Of a stretch of 64,000 nucleotides of DNA, positions 42,386-55,133 are shown piece by piece; within the stretch, counting starts at the first letter, position 1; every line of letters starts with the position of its first letter. The notes below the pieces were generated by a model. The model was not told the DNA's origin. It saw only the letters and a list, made by a program, of their open reading frames with translations, and did no database searches. The DNA comes from Usnea hakonensis (lineage: Eukaryota; Ascomycota; Lecanoromycetes; Lecanorales; Parmeliaceae), in the NCBI GenBank assembly GCA_013423325.1, contig BLJB01000070.1, forward strand, positions 1 through 64,000, in the 5' to 3' direction. The position numbers and the translations under genes are program-made.

Positions 42386-45236
42386 ATGCCTCTCCTACAA
42401 TCTACCAAGGCCGGTCGGTCATGGTCGGCCGTCCTGCTTCTTATCGTGTCAATTCTCTCGCTCATAGATCTTACCCTCACCGATGACGATCTCTGGATAC
42501 AGACTACTAATACTGCCGGGGAGACTATATACCTACGAGACGACAGGAAGCCAGCGCTGTATACACGGAATTTTGGGGATTGCTTGGGCAGCTCCTTAAT
42601 CAACGTTACGCGCTTTGATGCCGCCTACTACCAAGATAACATGACGGTTCTCTTTCATCTGGAGGGTAACACCAATGTGGCCAACGAAAGCATCATGAGT
42701 ATGTCATCACCTCCGATTGATCGCCTGCCTTGCATTGACCGATCCAGTGTACATTGGCGTTTTCGCATACGGAGAGTCTCGCTTCGACCTCACCTTCAAC
42801 CCCTGCAATGCTCAGATATATAGGTACGTGGCCTTCTAGCGCCCGTTCCATCTTTCTCTGAAACGCTACAGTCTTTGTCCTATGAATAGAAGCGTCCCGA
42901 TTTCTGCAGACGGTATCATTCCGGTCGACCAATCTGACGTGTCTGGAATCCCTGCAATCGCCCTTGGAATACCAGACTTTGAGGGTCAGGCAATCCTACG
43001 GATCTTCGGCAATTCTACAGAGTCAGAGATAGGATGCTATTCGGCAGTGGTAACGAACGGAGCTAGCTTCTCCCACCCTAGCTCCGTGGGTACTGTATTG
43101 GGTATCTTCACGCTCGTGGCCATCGTCGCATCCATGGCTACTGCAATCTATGGCAATCATGTACCGACAATCCGCACACACTACGCTCATTCTCTATCGG
43201 TGTTCGTTGTCTTTGCCGTTTTTCATCATATCTACTTTACCGGAGCTTTGTCAATGAATTGGCCCAGCGTGCTGGCTGCCTTCTGGAGTAATTTCGCCTG
43301 GAGCACTGGAATGATTTACAGCGAGCCGATGCAGAATTGTATCAATCAGCTCATCGGGTCCAACAAGGGCAATACCAGCATCGTTGGAGCAGCAGCTTCA
43401 GGGGCCTCGGCAAACGACCTTGGTGGCGGCTATTCGATATCCCAGATTTACAAACGAGCGAGCTTTGATCTTTCCCGGCGTTACCTAGAGTCTTTTAATG
43501 ACCAGTGGAACATTCAAAGAAACAAAGACCTTGAAGAACACATTGCTAAAAGGACTGTCACGAATTCATCGAGCGCTTCACCGTGGTACGGTAATCCAGT
43601 CAAGCCAGGCTTACCAATTCCGGGCAACTTTTCTGGCTTCGCAGGCACCTTGTCTCAGCAGAGCATTCCGGCATCGAATGCTTTCATGACCGGTTTCCTC
43701 TGGCTTCTGATCTTCACAGCCCTTATCACTGCTTCAGTGGTTGCGGTGAAATGGACCCTTGAAGTATTAATTAAGGTGAATCTTGTCAAGACAGCAAGGC
43801 TTGCACACTTCAGAAATCATTGGTGTCGGTACACTGCACAAGCTGCCCTCCGCACGATGTTCACGTCGTTTTTCATGATGATGTTCCTGACGTTATTTGA
43901 ATTGACTTACAAAGGCTCTGCTGGTGTTACCGTGATTGCCGCTCTTGTGTTCTTAGTCTTCTTTGCAGGCATGCTGGGTATGGCCGGTTATGCCTGCTTC
44001 TGCCGCCTTCAGCTGGGGCACTTTGATACAGTGCCGGATAGAGTGCACTTGGAGAAGGCCAAAGCAGTTGGTCCTGTTTCGCTGTACAGGCTTACGCTTG
44101 AGAGTTATCGATCCGAAAAATCCGAACCGAGAGTCTCCGCCGGGTCAGTACCATGGCTGAGGATTCGTTACGTCAATGAAGACCCGCAACGAGTCGAAAT
44201 CCACCAAGATGAAGACTACACCACACGATTTGGATGGTTAGCTGCGCGCTTCCGGAGGACAAGGTGGTGGTTTTTCGCGGTCTGGCTGGTATATGAATTC
44301 GTCCGAGCATGCTTCTACGGCGGTGCCGCTGGTCATCCATTGACTCAAGTCTTTGGCTTGCTGGTGGTGGAGATTATCGCATTGGTCGCCATCATTCTGA
44401 TGAGGCCTTTTGAAGGTGCCCGACTCAATGCTTTAATGGTTTATCTTCTTGGGCTCAGCAAGGTCGCTACAGTCGCCCTCTCGGCAGCCTTTGATGCTCG
44501 ATTCAACTTACAACGCATTACAACAACTGCCATCGGCATAGTGATCATCGTCATACAAGGTGTCCTTGCTATTGTACTAATTATTGCGATTTGCATCGGC
44601 GCCATATCCAGCTACATGTCTCTCACTCGCGACCAGGAGAACTTCAAACCTCGAAGCTTGCAGAAAATACGTCAACGCTACTTTGCTCATCTGGAAAAGA
44701 CAGCTTCAGATGTTCACCCATCCACCCCTCCACCCCCACCTCCCCCAGAAGAGCCCAAAGGTCCTTACTTCAATGTTACTTCTGTTCGCCGCGAACCCAA
44801 GATTGAAGATGAAGACGAAGGCTACCTTGAAAGCACACATGATCACTTCGGATCCCGTGTCTCTGTTCGTCCAGTCACTGCGCGGCCTAGCCGAGCAAAT
44901 AGCGCGCGTTCACAGCTCAATAGCCCAAACGCGAATGCTCCTTTCGGGGCGCGGGGGCGGGTGGCCAGCTGGAGTTCTCGCGAGTTCACTGCATATTACG
45001 ACCCGAGTAACAATAGTCCAGCCTTTGATCACAGTACCCGCAATTCCCGAATATGGAGTTCTTCGGATGTTCGAAACATAGCCAGCGATGGAAGCCTGAG
45101 AGCGAGTTCCATGCGGAGAGCGAAAACGCCATTGAACGTTGAGGGCGGTTTGGAAGCTCGGAGGAGGAATGGGAAGGAGAGAGACGATGTCCTTACTGAG
45201 AGGAACAGTGAAGAGCAGCCGGGATCACACGATTGA
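42386..45236 (+). CDS. TRP-like ion channel / FLC family protein with ML-like domain
   Basis: Exons 42386-42698, 42748-42823, 42872-45236 give 917 residues. A signal peptide is visible at 1-30 (WSAVLLLIVSILSLIDLTLT). A Cys-containing ML-like lumenal domain spans about 35-180 (YTRNFGDCLGSSLINVTRFD, YGESRFDLTFNPC, ESEIGCYSAVV) with N-glycosylation sequons (NVT, NMT, NES, NST). Then come eight or more hydrophobic segments between about 195 and 720, and a cytoplasmic Pro/Ser-rich tail with a PPPPPPPEEP run. This is the architecture of fungal Pkd2/Flc/Spray proteins, which affect calcium homeostasis, FAD uptake into the ER and cell-wall integrity; the subfamily was not resolved. Introns are 49 and 48 bp, GT-AG. 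Confidence 0.9.
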
Positions 45237-48056
45237 AGTAATTTAACGCCGCAGGCACTATGACTTTACGATTACACTTTGACATTAGCACATCTACCTA
45301 TGCAGGATTGGGTGCTCGAGGACTATGGTTGCGAAGCCAAATTGAATGAGAGCGGGAGCATGATATCATCTTCAGTCAGTAGGACGATCTTCACGTGCCT
45401 TCCCTCGATCGATTGGAACACGAACGGTCGACTTGATCGACTGCCTCTCATGTATGCACCCAGTCGCTCCCCTACCAACACAGTATGATACCTCAAGCGT
45501 TCTGCGGCACAAGCATTAGACGGACGCATCGTCCTTGAATTTGTGCCGGAGCTAGTCGTCCTGGATTCAATGATTTGAATCGAGCGAGCTTGCGTCCGTA
45601 GAGACCTAAATAGAGTCCTGAATACGTATAAAGGAAGCTCTTCATACCTTTCAGTGCTTGATTGAAGAGGGCCGATGATGGAAAGCTAAGATGCTCTCCT
45701 CGTAACTCCGCATGTACTTGCCCTTCCCAGATACTCCTCCATGAGAATTGGAATACTGAAAGGGGACACCCCTCATCGCGGTACTCCGAGGGAACCGCTC
45801 TAGACCAATGTAAGGTACATGGGAAACATAGACAAAATCTTGGAGGAAGTCAAGTCGTTGCAACGAGGGTTGAGCCGGCAAATGGCTTTGTCACAACCCA
45901 GAAAAGCGCAGGTCCCGAGGGCGTTGGGGCCTGGAGGATTGAGATGACGATCGAGACTCAAGGGCGAAGGAATCAGATGCATGATCGTCCGTTGTGAGGC
46001 TACATTCGCAGTGCAGATGCAGTATCTTCCCGGAAATCCGAATGCGGCGTTTGATTTTACGTCGCTGTCACCATTGGCCACCCTGTCATCTAAAATTCGG
46101 GGATTTGCTATCCTATGCAGCTCACGTCCACACGCACATTTTTGCCTCGTAGATTGGGTCGTTCCCAGCAGGGCAACTGAATAATGATTGATCGAAAGCG
46201 CAGATTAGCTGGCAGTACTTGGTAGAAATGCAAAAAGCAAACAAGTGGATCTGTTCGTGCCTTGGGCGTCAATCGTCTGGTGCGGATGTAAGGATATAGC
46301 CTGATTGGGATCCGGAACGATAGAGTTTACAGCAGACGCTTCCTAAAACGTTTATCGTTGTTGCGTGATCCCATGACGTACAGTGCAGTACGTCGGAGGA
46401 CATGGCACGTTTCCCATCCTTGGTTGCTGGTATTATCTCCGGCGGCTTTTTGAGACGTCAGTGCTTTTCTTAACACCCTTTGCCTCGATGCGCGACGCTT
46501 GACGGGTTTGTTACGGTTGAAGATGTATCGCGTGCAAAGGAATAAATTAGATGCATGAAACAAAACGGAGTCTCAAGGCACTGACGGAGAATATAGCATC
46601 GACCACTCAGAGAAATTTTCTGGTTTATCTGTCAGGTACTGTCGGGCCGAATTTACTCGTAGATATCTCTCTTGGTGGCCTTTGCTCAGGGTCTGCCCGG
46701 AACTATGCAGGGAAGAAAGTGGCGAGTCACGATGATGATTATCTCCTGGATCCGAAACCACCTGCAGCACGAGGTCATAACCGCACCATTCAAGTAATCC
46801 TCTGAGGATCATCGCAGTGGTACTCCGTAGTCTGGTAGAAGTGGGCGCGTCAGCCTCAACCTCCTGCACATTGACCAAATTGGCGCAATGAGACAATCGA
46901 GCGCAGAAAATCGCTTTGGGCCCAGACGAGATAATAATCTCTGCTTTCACCATTGTAGCCAACACGGATGCAGCCATGTTGAAGAGACAACGCACATTTG
47001 AGAATAGCGGACCAGCGTGTAGGCCAGGCCAGGAGGGGCAGGGCGTTTCAAGGCGGGTCAAGGCGAGGCAAGGCGAGGCATTCCGACAGCGGTGGTAGAG
47101 CAGTGGTAGATGCGCGGCGCATCAGACTTTCCAATGCAGCTCCCTGCTCTAGGCGGGACGCATTGAACGTTTGCGGGTCTAGGTCATCGGAGGATAGAAG
47201 TGACAGGCCACCAAGGCTGCATTATTGTTGAATCAGATCACCATTCATCATCAATTATAATAATACTAATAAGATGATTGCATCGTTTCAAAAACAGCGC
47301 ACGAACAGCGCGACGACCATTCACTTTTTGGGGATGATGGTCCTATTCTTAACGCCGACATGTTTTTAGTTGGACATGTTCGGCAATTGAATGCATATCA
47401 TCACCACCACTACATGCTACTAAGACGGTTAATACCTTGGTTAGAGGCAAAGGGGAAAGGGGGAAATCACAAGTAAGGTAACTGTGCCGTACCGAATTGG
47501 TACTCGTACCTACCTACTCTGGACTACCGCGACTCCTGCAGTCCCCTTGACTCGATTGGTGCATGCATGTGCATTTACTACTTACTTGTAGTTTGTTGCG
47601 CACAGAATAATCGAGCGGTGCATATGATCTGCATTTTTCCGTCACTCCCCTATTCGCTACTCATCCCTGACACTGGCCGTTCTGCTTGCATTGATGATCG
47701 CCGTTTGGCCCATTTGTGGAAGTCGACATCCCTGATATTCGGGAAATTTCATCGCAGACGTCCCTCGTTGGAATCTGCACACTCTCTAGGAAGAATGACA
47801 TTTACACCCATCATATACTGGTCGAGTACCGTTATTCCCAAGACAACCTCGGTCCTCATGATCAAGGGAATATTAGTCAGGATAGGATAAACAAGTCCTG
47901 CCGCCTCATCCTTGCTTGTATCAAGATTTGAGACCAGAAAGTCAATAAGTGCTGCGATATGCAAACGGGCCAAGTGGGAAATGGAATTCCCGCCCACGGA
48001 CCAGATGGACGGTTTATTATCATTATTATTATCGGTCTGTGTCTCTCTCGAAATTA

Positions 48057-48124
48057 CTTTGAATTTAATAATAATAGTAATAGTAATAGTAATAATCATA
48101 AGAATAACAACAATAATAATGATA
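48057..48124. repeat. A/T-rich trinucleotide microsatellite (AAT/AGT)
   Basis: Interrupted run of aat and agt triplets in non-coding DNA; smaller similar runs occur near 47250 and 59290. Confidence 0.85.
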
Positions 48125-49346
48125 CGTATTGATAATGTTGATACAAGATGGATACTTTACATATTAAATTGTGTGCTGAATCCTGATCATGGGGGCCAAA
48201 GGTCATGCATTCCCCCGTGTACTATTCCTAGAGTAGAGCGTAGTCGACGGTCTGTAGTACCTAGACCACTATAGCCACTATAGAAGTGTGCAATCTGGAC
48301 GATCATCAAATTGTGCACGTCGATCACAGCGATCAGCCGGACGCCGGTAAAAGGAAAAAGGGATCCAATTGAGGTTAATTTATCCATTGGCCGTCTCATT
48401 CTGGGCTTTCTTGTTTTTTTTTTGGTTTTGTTGTTTAATTGTGCTTTTTTCCTTTTGTCCCCTTTCTAGGCTTCATATTACCTATTCTTTAGCTTGGGGA
48501 TTTGAGATGACGGTAAGCAGAAAGTACCTACCAGTGAGTCATTAGTACTGCTACTCCAGCTGCCACTACCTCTATTCCTGCGACTACCACCCTACAGGAT
48601 ACCACGACCACCCATCTACCTGATTTGCCTTGGTCTCTAACCCATTACAACTTACAAGGAAGTGCCCGGTGTTGAGGGTGCATTATCAATTTTTCTTCAT
48701 GTAGATGACCTTGGCCTCCACTCTGGTCCCATTGTTTTGCCGTCTCGGTTTGTGGCTTGTGTTATTAGAGAGCACAAAATAAAAAAAAAGGAAAAACAAA
48801 GAGTAAGAAAGGTTAGAGAGACTCAAGAAAGAGCGAATCGAATCGACTGCTAAAAGACTCATGTCCCAGTCCCAGGGGAAGTGGGAGAGGTAGAAAAAGG
48901 ACTAGGGAAAGCTAAAATTCTAAACATTCCTGATCTCCTCAGCCAGAAAAGCTGTTTTGGGTTCCACACACCGTCCCGCAATCTTCAACACCTCAACTCC
49001 ACTTGACGCGCGGGTCCTTCCTGGAACATAAAGGCTAAAGGTAAAAAAAAAAAAAAAAGAGAAAGATGAGAGATGAACAAAGGTGAAGAAAAAAAGTGAA
49101 AAGCGAAAAGGCTCTGCTGCGCTCTGACCGAGGAACTGTCTGTGATCTGTGACTACTCGTGTGTGACCAGACCGAGTCAAAACTCTTCTATGATCGGCCG
49201 GGCTTCAGCAGGGGTAGTGCCATCGGAGGAACCATTTTAAATCATTCAATCTACAAAAGTCGACTGCCGGTTTAGGTTCGATCATTCTGTTGGTAGTGCC
49301 CTGGGTAGCTGGGTAGTCTGACAGCCCGGAAAGGAGATATCAAAAT

Positions 49347-49393
49347 CACAAAAAACAAAAAAAAAAAAACACAAAACACAAAACACAAAAAAC
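49347..49393. repeat. Poly-A / ACAAA low-complexity tract
   Basis: Run of A residues broken by single C, followed directly by a C/T-rich strand-asymmetric stretch to about 49515. Confidence 0.85.
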
Positions 49394-50026
49394 TACCCTG
49401 AACCTAAACCCCCTCTTACCTCACCTTACCCCATCCCCCTGCAACTTCTAACCGAACCTCCCATCTCGCGTTTCCAAGCAACACAAGCCCCCCCCCTCTT
49501 CCCTTCTCTGGGCTCCTGGCTGGTAGGCTTGTCTGCCTGTCCTGCGTTTCCAAGTGGATACTTGATAGCTCCGTCACACCATCTCATTATCCTTCTCGGC
49601 AACCCGTTGCAGATCTACCGGGGAACGACGTCAAGGATTGCCAGGATTTAACGGCCGGGCTCTAGTCAGCATTAGGCATATCTGATCTCTAATTCACTCC
49701 AGCTCGTTCTTGGAGATCGGTTGATGGTCCATCTCTTTCCGGCTGTGTGTCAACGGCGCTGCAAAAGCAAGCAGGCAAGCGAATCGCAAAGGCTTTGAGG
49801 CACGCGCCGTCCATGGAGCTTTGGTCTCTACTATGACCCTTGTAAGTTGTAGCCCACCCCCTCCCCCCCCCCTTCTGCCATGTGGTTATGTATGCTTTGC
49901 TCGAAACTTTTAATTTTTTACTCATATACTTCCTTTGCATGCGCTCCGGTACCTAGCTACTGCTGGGCTATTGTGTATTTGCGCCTACACGAATGTGGAC
50001 TGACTGACCGCGTGTCTGTTGAAGAT

Positions 50027-51158
50027 ATGAATCTTTCCAATCTCCTTCATAGAGGTCAACAGAATTCTCGCCAGCAAGATCCCCCAAGATCAAGCCAATC
50101 TTTTGCAGATCCTCGGTCGCGCCTCCTACACCACCATAGGCAAGATATGGCCTCAGCCGTCACAGCGAGCCCATATATAAATCAACCACCAATCCGCACA
50201 CGATCTCCTCAGCCCCCGCCTTCGCCACCAATTGACGAGCCGAATAAGAACCGCACCCTACCTTCCATCCAGAGCTTGATCGGGATGGACATACCTCCAG
50301 CAAACGATGAGCAGCACTGTTGGTCCTCTTCCCATTGCAACCAGACACTTGAAGCTCATCAGATTTGCAGTGGATGCCGAAACCCAGCCCATCGAGCAAC
50401 AATCGCAAGGCGGCGAGAATCAAATTGCCAGCCATCGACCGAACGTGTACGGTCAACCAACCGTGAGCAATCCAAATGGAGTACCGCCATCACCTCCCAT
50501 TGACCCGCAGCTTGGTTTTGACGCTTCTCACCAGTCTCCCTCCGCTACATCTTCGCACTCATCTACCTCTGGGCCTCAATACTTCGGAGGCACGATTAAC
50601 AATCTCGAACCTCACCAACAGCGCCAGCCTCCCCCATCGTCAGCGCACCCCGGATCATCGATAACCTCACAAGCAAATCAGTCGTCCTACCAGAACTCAC
50701 CTTACCCCCCTTCGCCATCAGCGGGATCGGGTTACTCATATTCTTCACCAGCGGTTCCGGGAGCGCAACCAATATACTACCAGCGACCACTTCCAAACAA
50801 CTTTCCGCCGCCTAACGTTCCGGGTACTCCCAATCCTCCAATCCCAAACCCTCAAGATACATCTCCAATAGACCCGAATAATCCTAGCCAATGGCCATCA
50901 CAGCATCAACACCATCACTACATTGCGCCATCTTCCTCGACCAATTTTACTGGCCAGTCGCAGGATCGATATGTCTGCCAAGTGTGCAACAAAGCTTTCT
51001 CTCGGCCGTCTAGTTTACGGATCCACAGCCACTCGCACACGGGTGAGAAGCCATTCTTATGCCCCCATAAAGGATGTGGTAAAGCTTTTAGCGTTAGAAG
51101 CAACATGAAACGGCACGAGCGAGGCTGTCACGGTGGCGGAAGCCCTGGAAGCACATAG
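50027..51158 (+). CDS. C2H2 zinc-finger transcription factor, FlbC-like
   Basis: Exons 50027-50318 and 50371-51158 give 359 residues. Two C-terminal C2H2 fingers at about 297-350: C-x2-C-x12-H-x3-H (CQVCNKAFSRPSSLRIH) joined by HTGEKPF to C-x4-C-x12-H-x4-H (CPHKGCGKAFSVRSNMKRH). The rest is Pro/Ser/Gln-rich, with LPSIQSLIGMD near residue 80. Size and finger layout fit FlbC, an upstream activator of conidiation in Aspergillus; orthology is inferred. The intron needed to join the frames has a weak donor (t|gttggt) and the acceptor tttgcag; the only other frame-keeping choice creates a stop. The frame is open upstream to 49880, but ATG 50027 (gaagatATGA) gives a natural start. A second short upstream ATG with a donor (49832) was not usable. 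Confidence 0.8.
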
Positions 51159-52494
51159 ACTCATTCAGAGCACTTCAGACGACGCTATGAAACACATAGG
51201 GTCCGAAACGATGTACATACAGCGGCAAGCGGCGACTTTCTCTTCACCGATCCCTCCACATATCTCAAACTGTATTTCCTCAATACCCCTTGGCCATCGC
51301 GAAGGCGTTCCTACGAACGGGCGTTGGTGGGAAAAGGGACGGGCTTATGGGCCGCATTCACAGATCACGCATATCGAAACCATAAGGTTGCGCGCGTGTC
51401 AGCATCTGTAGGTGCTGCGGGTACAGACAATAGAGCTAAAGCTTGTTTCTAGAGGTCATAGAAATGAAAATGTTACGCCTGTTCCAGAAACGCGCCGTCT
51501 ATCAGACGATTAGTGCTTCTTGACCATTGATGCAGAACTCTCCGCAGAATGGATGTACTAATCCACTCGCTTCCCTTGCATCTTCTCGATCTAATCTGGT
51601 TCACCATGATTTCCATCGATAGCCAAAGTTGTCACATCTTTCCTGTCGACACTGCCCAGCAGTAGCATTGTGCTTATGCGGTGCCTATCCAAGCTATGGC
51701 TTTGCTTTCTCGCGAAACCAATTTCAGCTCTGGGAGGCCGTCCAGCCAGGCCGCAGACCCTTCTTCTCCACGACCACTCCCGAACCCTTCACCTCGAAAA
51801 CCCGACACCAGGCATCCACAAGGTGAGTAGTTTTAGTCCAAAACGTATCAGACCCCGGCTCCAACATGGGATGCATCCATATAACAGCTCACTGCTCTCT
51901 TCTGCTCACGTCAGTCTGCTCGTACGTTGATGTCTACTTCAGCTGTTCGATAGGGGCATGCACGCGCTCTGCTCTGTCACGGATCTTGCGCTGTAGGTCA
52001 GTAATGATTGCAGATACTAACATGATCGTGGATTGCGGACGTTGACGGGTGAATTTGGCGCCTGCTTGCAGAACTGGAGTGACCCAAGCGATGTGTGCGA
52101 AAAGGCAGACAGGTTGCGAGCCGCGCCAGTAACCGAAGTCATTGATGACAAGGGGCGATGTCTCAAGGTCACGATCCAATCCACAGCTTGTGGAGCAACA
52201 CTAGACGAGATTTAATTACAGCAAGGATTGCTCCATGGATAAAATCCAAGGGAAGTTAAAACTCCGAAATAATAGTACATCGATCTCGTACTTCCAAAAA
52301 TTGTTCCAGTACGACGGGTCTGAGATCCTTCTGGTAGCTTGCGCTTGTCCGTTCTAAAGGGTATAGATTAAAGAAATGTCCAAGAACTCGAGGCAAAGGA
52401 AGGCCCCAAGATACAGATGACGCTGGAGACGCCCGTCGCCTGCACAGAGCGATTCAAGTATTCGCCATGTCCGAGAAGATAATGTCCGAAAATA
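51159..52494. other. Convergent intergenic region; no gene seen
   Basis: 1.3 kb between the C2H2 factor (+) and the CNL1-like gene (-), ends facing. Small frames on both strands without recognisable features. Confidence 0.5.
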
Positions 52495-53180
52495 TCACCG
52501 CCTTCCTCTCATCGCAGTCCCTCTTCCATCTACCCTTCTCTCCAAGCCTTCCACTCGGGCTCGAAAGCCTTTGACGATGTCACGAATATGGCGTACCTTG
52601 TCAAACTCGGTCTCGAGATCGTCAATCTGGCGCAAGATGTCTCGAAAGCGGGCGATTTCGGCGTCGGCGGCGGCAATGGAAGACTGGACGCGAGATGATT
52701 GGTGCATGGTGGAACGTTGGGTTTGTGCTGTTAGCTGAATAGGTATGAGCGAGCTGTCGCAGAGTATGGAGCGACAACAGGCAATGGAATAACGGAATCG
52801 TGAGAGCAAAGTGAGGGGACAAGGCTGCGCATTGCTCTTTTGAATCGGGCTGCATAACGTACATGATTGACTCTGCTCTGGATCGCTGCCATTAACCTCT
52901 CGAAGTGACTGCCCAACATTGCCAGACTTCCTGCATCCAACAACAGGCGTCCTCCTCCGCCTTGGCCTGAGCTGGCCGCACTCGCAGCTCGAGAGGTGGA
53001 GGCGGAACTGCGAGTGTGCCCGCGCCCGCGCGAGGAAGTGGTGCTGTGAGCATAGTGCGGCGCGGCGGTGGAGGTACCGGAAGAGAGGGCAATCTGCTGA
53101 TGTTGGCGCAGAATATGAAGCTCAGACTGGGAAAGACCGAGCTGGGAATCCGGTATGGAGGAAGGGAGGGTAGATGGCAT
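52495..53180 (-). CDS. BLOC-1 subunit CNL1-like coiled-coil protein
   Basis: Exons 53180-52863 and 52734-52495 give 185 residues. The N-terminal half is Ser/Thr/Ala/Gly-rich (residues 25-75). From GSLAMLGSHFERLMAAIQSR onward the protein is helical, and the second exon holds the best-conserved block, IAAADAEIARFRDILRQIDD followed by LETEFDKVRHIRDIVKGFRA. The spacing resembles yeast Cnl1 (IAKFKELLEKCDTLENHY...), the counterpart of human BLOC1S4, part of the BLOC-1 complex of endosomal sorting. The match is by pattern only and another small coiled-coil family is possible. The intron (52862-52735, 128 bp) is GT-AG, phase 0, with donor cat|gtacgt and acceptor attcag. Confidence 0.65.
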
Positions 53181-55133
53181 TGGGGGGGCTCATTACATGT
53201 TGCTTGGGGGGCAGAAACTGGGGGCAGCTTGCATTTTGTGGATGGTATGAATGTGGAAAGGAAAGGAATGGAACAGTAGCGTGAGATATGAAGGTAATGT
53301 TCAGTGAATAGGAGTATGTATAAAATAGAAGATGGGGATATTGGGGGGGATTGATTGGGGCGTGGAGAAGAGGTGCAGGGCGGATTGGGGGGGCTTGCGG
53401 ATTGCGGAAGGAGAACCAATGGTTTGCTTCGTAGGGCTGACGGCTGTGGCTTGACAAAGCCATGACCACTGTGCATGGTTGCCTTGTGTTTCTAATTTTC
53501 TTACCTACTCTTAATTCTGTTTTTCCCACATGACTTTCTTTTTCCGCTCCTTGCTAGTCAGTACCTTACTTTATTAAAGTAAGGTCAGGTCAGGTACTTT
53601 GGTTTTTGGTTTCGACGCTCAACTTCTGACTTCTTAATCAATCATCACGAAGTCTATACGCCGATATACGGTTTGTCGCTTCTAAGTCCTAATACCAAAG
53701 ACATCCGATTGATTATCAATCATATTGGAATAGGCTACATCACTTACAAGGTCAGCTGGAGCATTGACATTGACTACTTGTCCTGGATACTTCCCCCCCT
53801 AACCATTGGCTGTATTCGCACTTTTCAACTATGGAATATTGGTATCCAATTTCCCATGGGAAACAAAGGGTCTGAGAGACTGAGACTCTCGTCTCGATTG
53901 GCTATGCAGCATCCTCTATGCCAATGAAATGCCGTCTAGAACCCAGGGGCAACGATAAGCTGCGCGGGACTCTACTCATCTTTCATCTTATCTCTGTGGG
54001 CCCATCGCATGATTGTGATGGACATCAAAAAAAAGACTTTCCTGCAGGCTGCAGCTGTGGATTGCGACTATATCCCGTACACTCTGCTGAGGTACTCTTG
54101 ATAGCAACTATCAGATCTTGCCTTCTACGATGCCAAAACGCCTCTTTTAATGCCTTGATGGCTGACTGACCCAATTCAGCTTTATTAAAATATCTGGATT
54201 AACTACCATCATCCTAAATCCCTGCCTTGGAGGCCTGGGTCGAATTCATAGATACCACAGCAAACTCCGCCGCAGGATCGCTCTAATAAGCTTGCCACCC
54301 TCTCCGTTCATTTTAGGATGACTTGATCTAATTATGCGCCGCTCTCGCCTCCAGTCGATGGTGTTGCTGGAGTCGGTATATTGGAGTCCATGCTCGAAGG
54401 CAGTGCTCGGCAGGAAGACCTCGAGAGTAAGGCAGGCCTCAGTCCTCAGTAGATAGTTTCTCTTCGAGGGCCACAAGAACTATGCATCCTAATATACACG
54501 CTACAGATCAAAAAAACTAGCAGTGTGTTGCCCACTATGGATTATTCAGGACAATTTGTCAAATGTCCAGGGCTTCTGCTCGTGTGATCTTTACCAGAGG
54601 ACGGCATTGAGGAGCCTCGAATCGGGGGTTGCCTTGGCTGTGGATTGGGACTAGATGCAAGCAACGAAGTTGAGAGGCTAGTAAACTTGACTTGGATGTT
54701 GCATCCACTTCCGATCGTTCCAGTACCACTACTGTTAGGAGACAAATTGATAGATATTGGTTGAAATGTTATTCTGGAAACGTGGTAGAGTAAGGTAGGT
54801 ACGGTAGAAACAATTGCAAGGCAAGGCCCTAGGTATCAATGTCTTGGCATGCCTGGATGCGCCAAGACCATTTAAAATGTCGCTAAGAATCCCTTCCAGC
54901 ACAATCGGATTTCTCAACTTCCATCCAAATCAAATTCAACCTCCACATCACCTCACTCCTACAGTAAGTCATACCAATACTTTCCCCTCCTCCCTTGCCA
55001 AAAATTGAAGATTCCTCTACTGCCCCACCTTTCCCTTTCACCCTCAAAGTATCGTTACTAATAGCTTCCTCGCCACCCAGCACTTGTACCAAGCGAACCA
55101 AAGCCCTCAGAAACACAAATACAAATCGAAATC
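53181..55133. other. Divergent intergenic region between the CNL1-like gene and eS30
   Basis: Holds promoters of both genes and a near-perfect short palindrome at 53564-53586. A CT-rich stretch at 54920-55080 fits the leader of the ribosomal protein gene. No gene seen. Confidence 0.5.
53564..53586. repeat. Perfect 11-bp palindrome with one-base spacer
   Basis: accttacttta, one t, then the exact inverse taaagtaaggt. It is the cleanest example of the dispersed AAGTAAGGT motif family. Confidence 0.9.

Larger units (their letters stand above)
45237..50026. other. 4.8-kb gene-poor region upstream of the C2H2 factor gene
   Basis: No domain-bearing frame. A minus-strand frame at 47749-48099 has a protein-like 80-residue stretch (see findings) but no supported gene. 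At 49340-49515 an A-rich tract is followed by a long C/T-rich stretch, a layout common just upstream of fungal transcription starts; it suggests a leader of several hundred bases for the gene at 50027. Confidence 0.45.

Noticed and set aside
49880..50026. Longer FlbC-like protein from an upstream ATG
   Set aside because: The sequence is Cys/Trp/Tyr-rich and unlike the rest of the protein; it looks like leader DNA that happens to be open.
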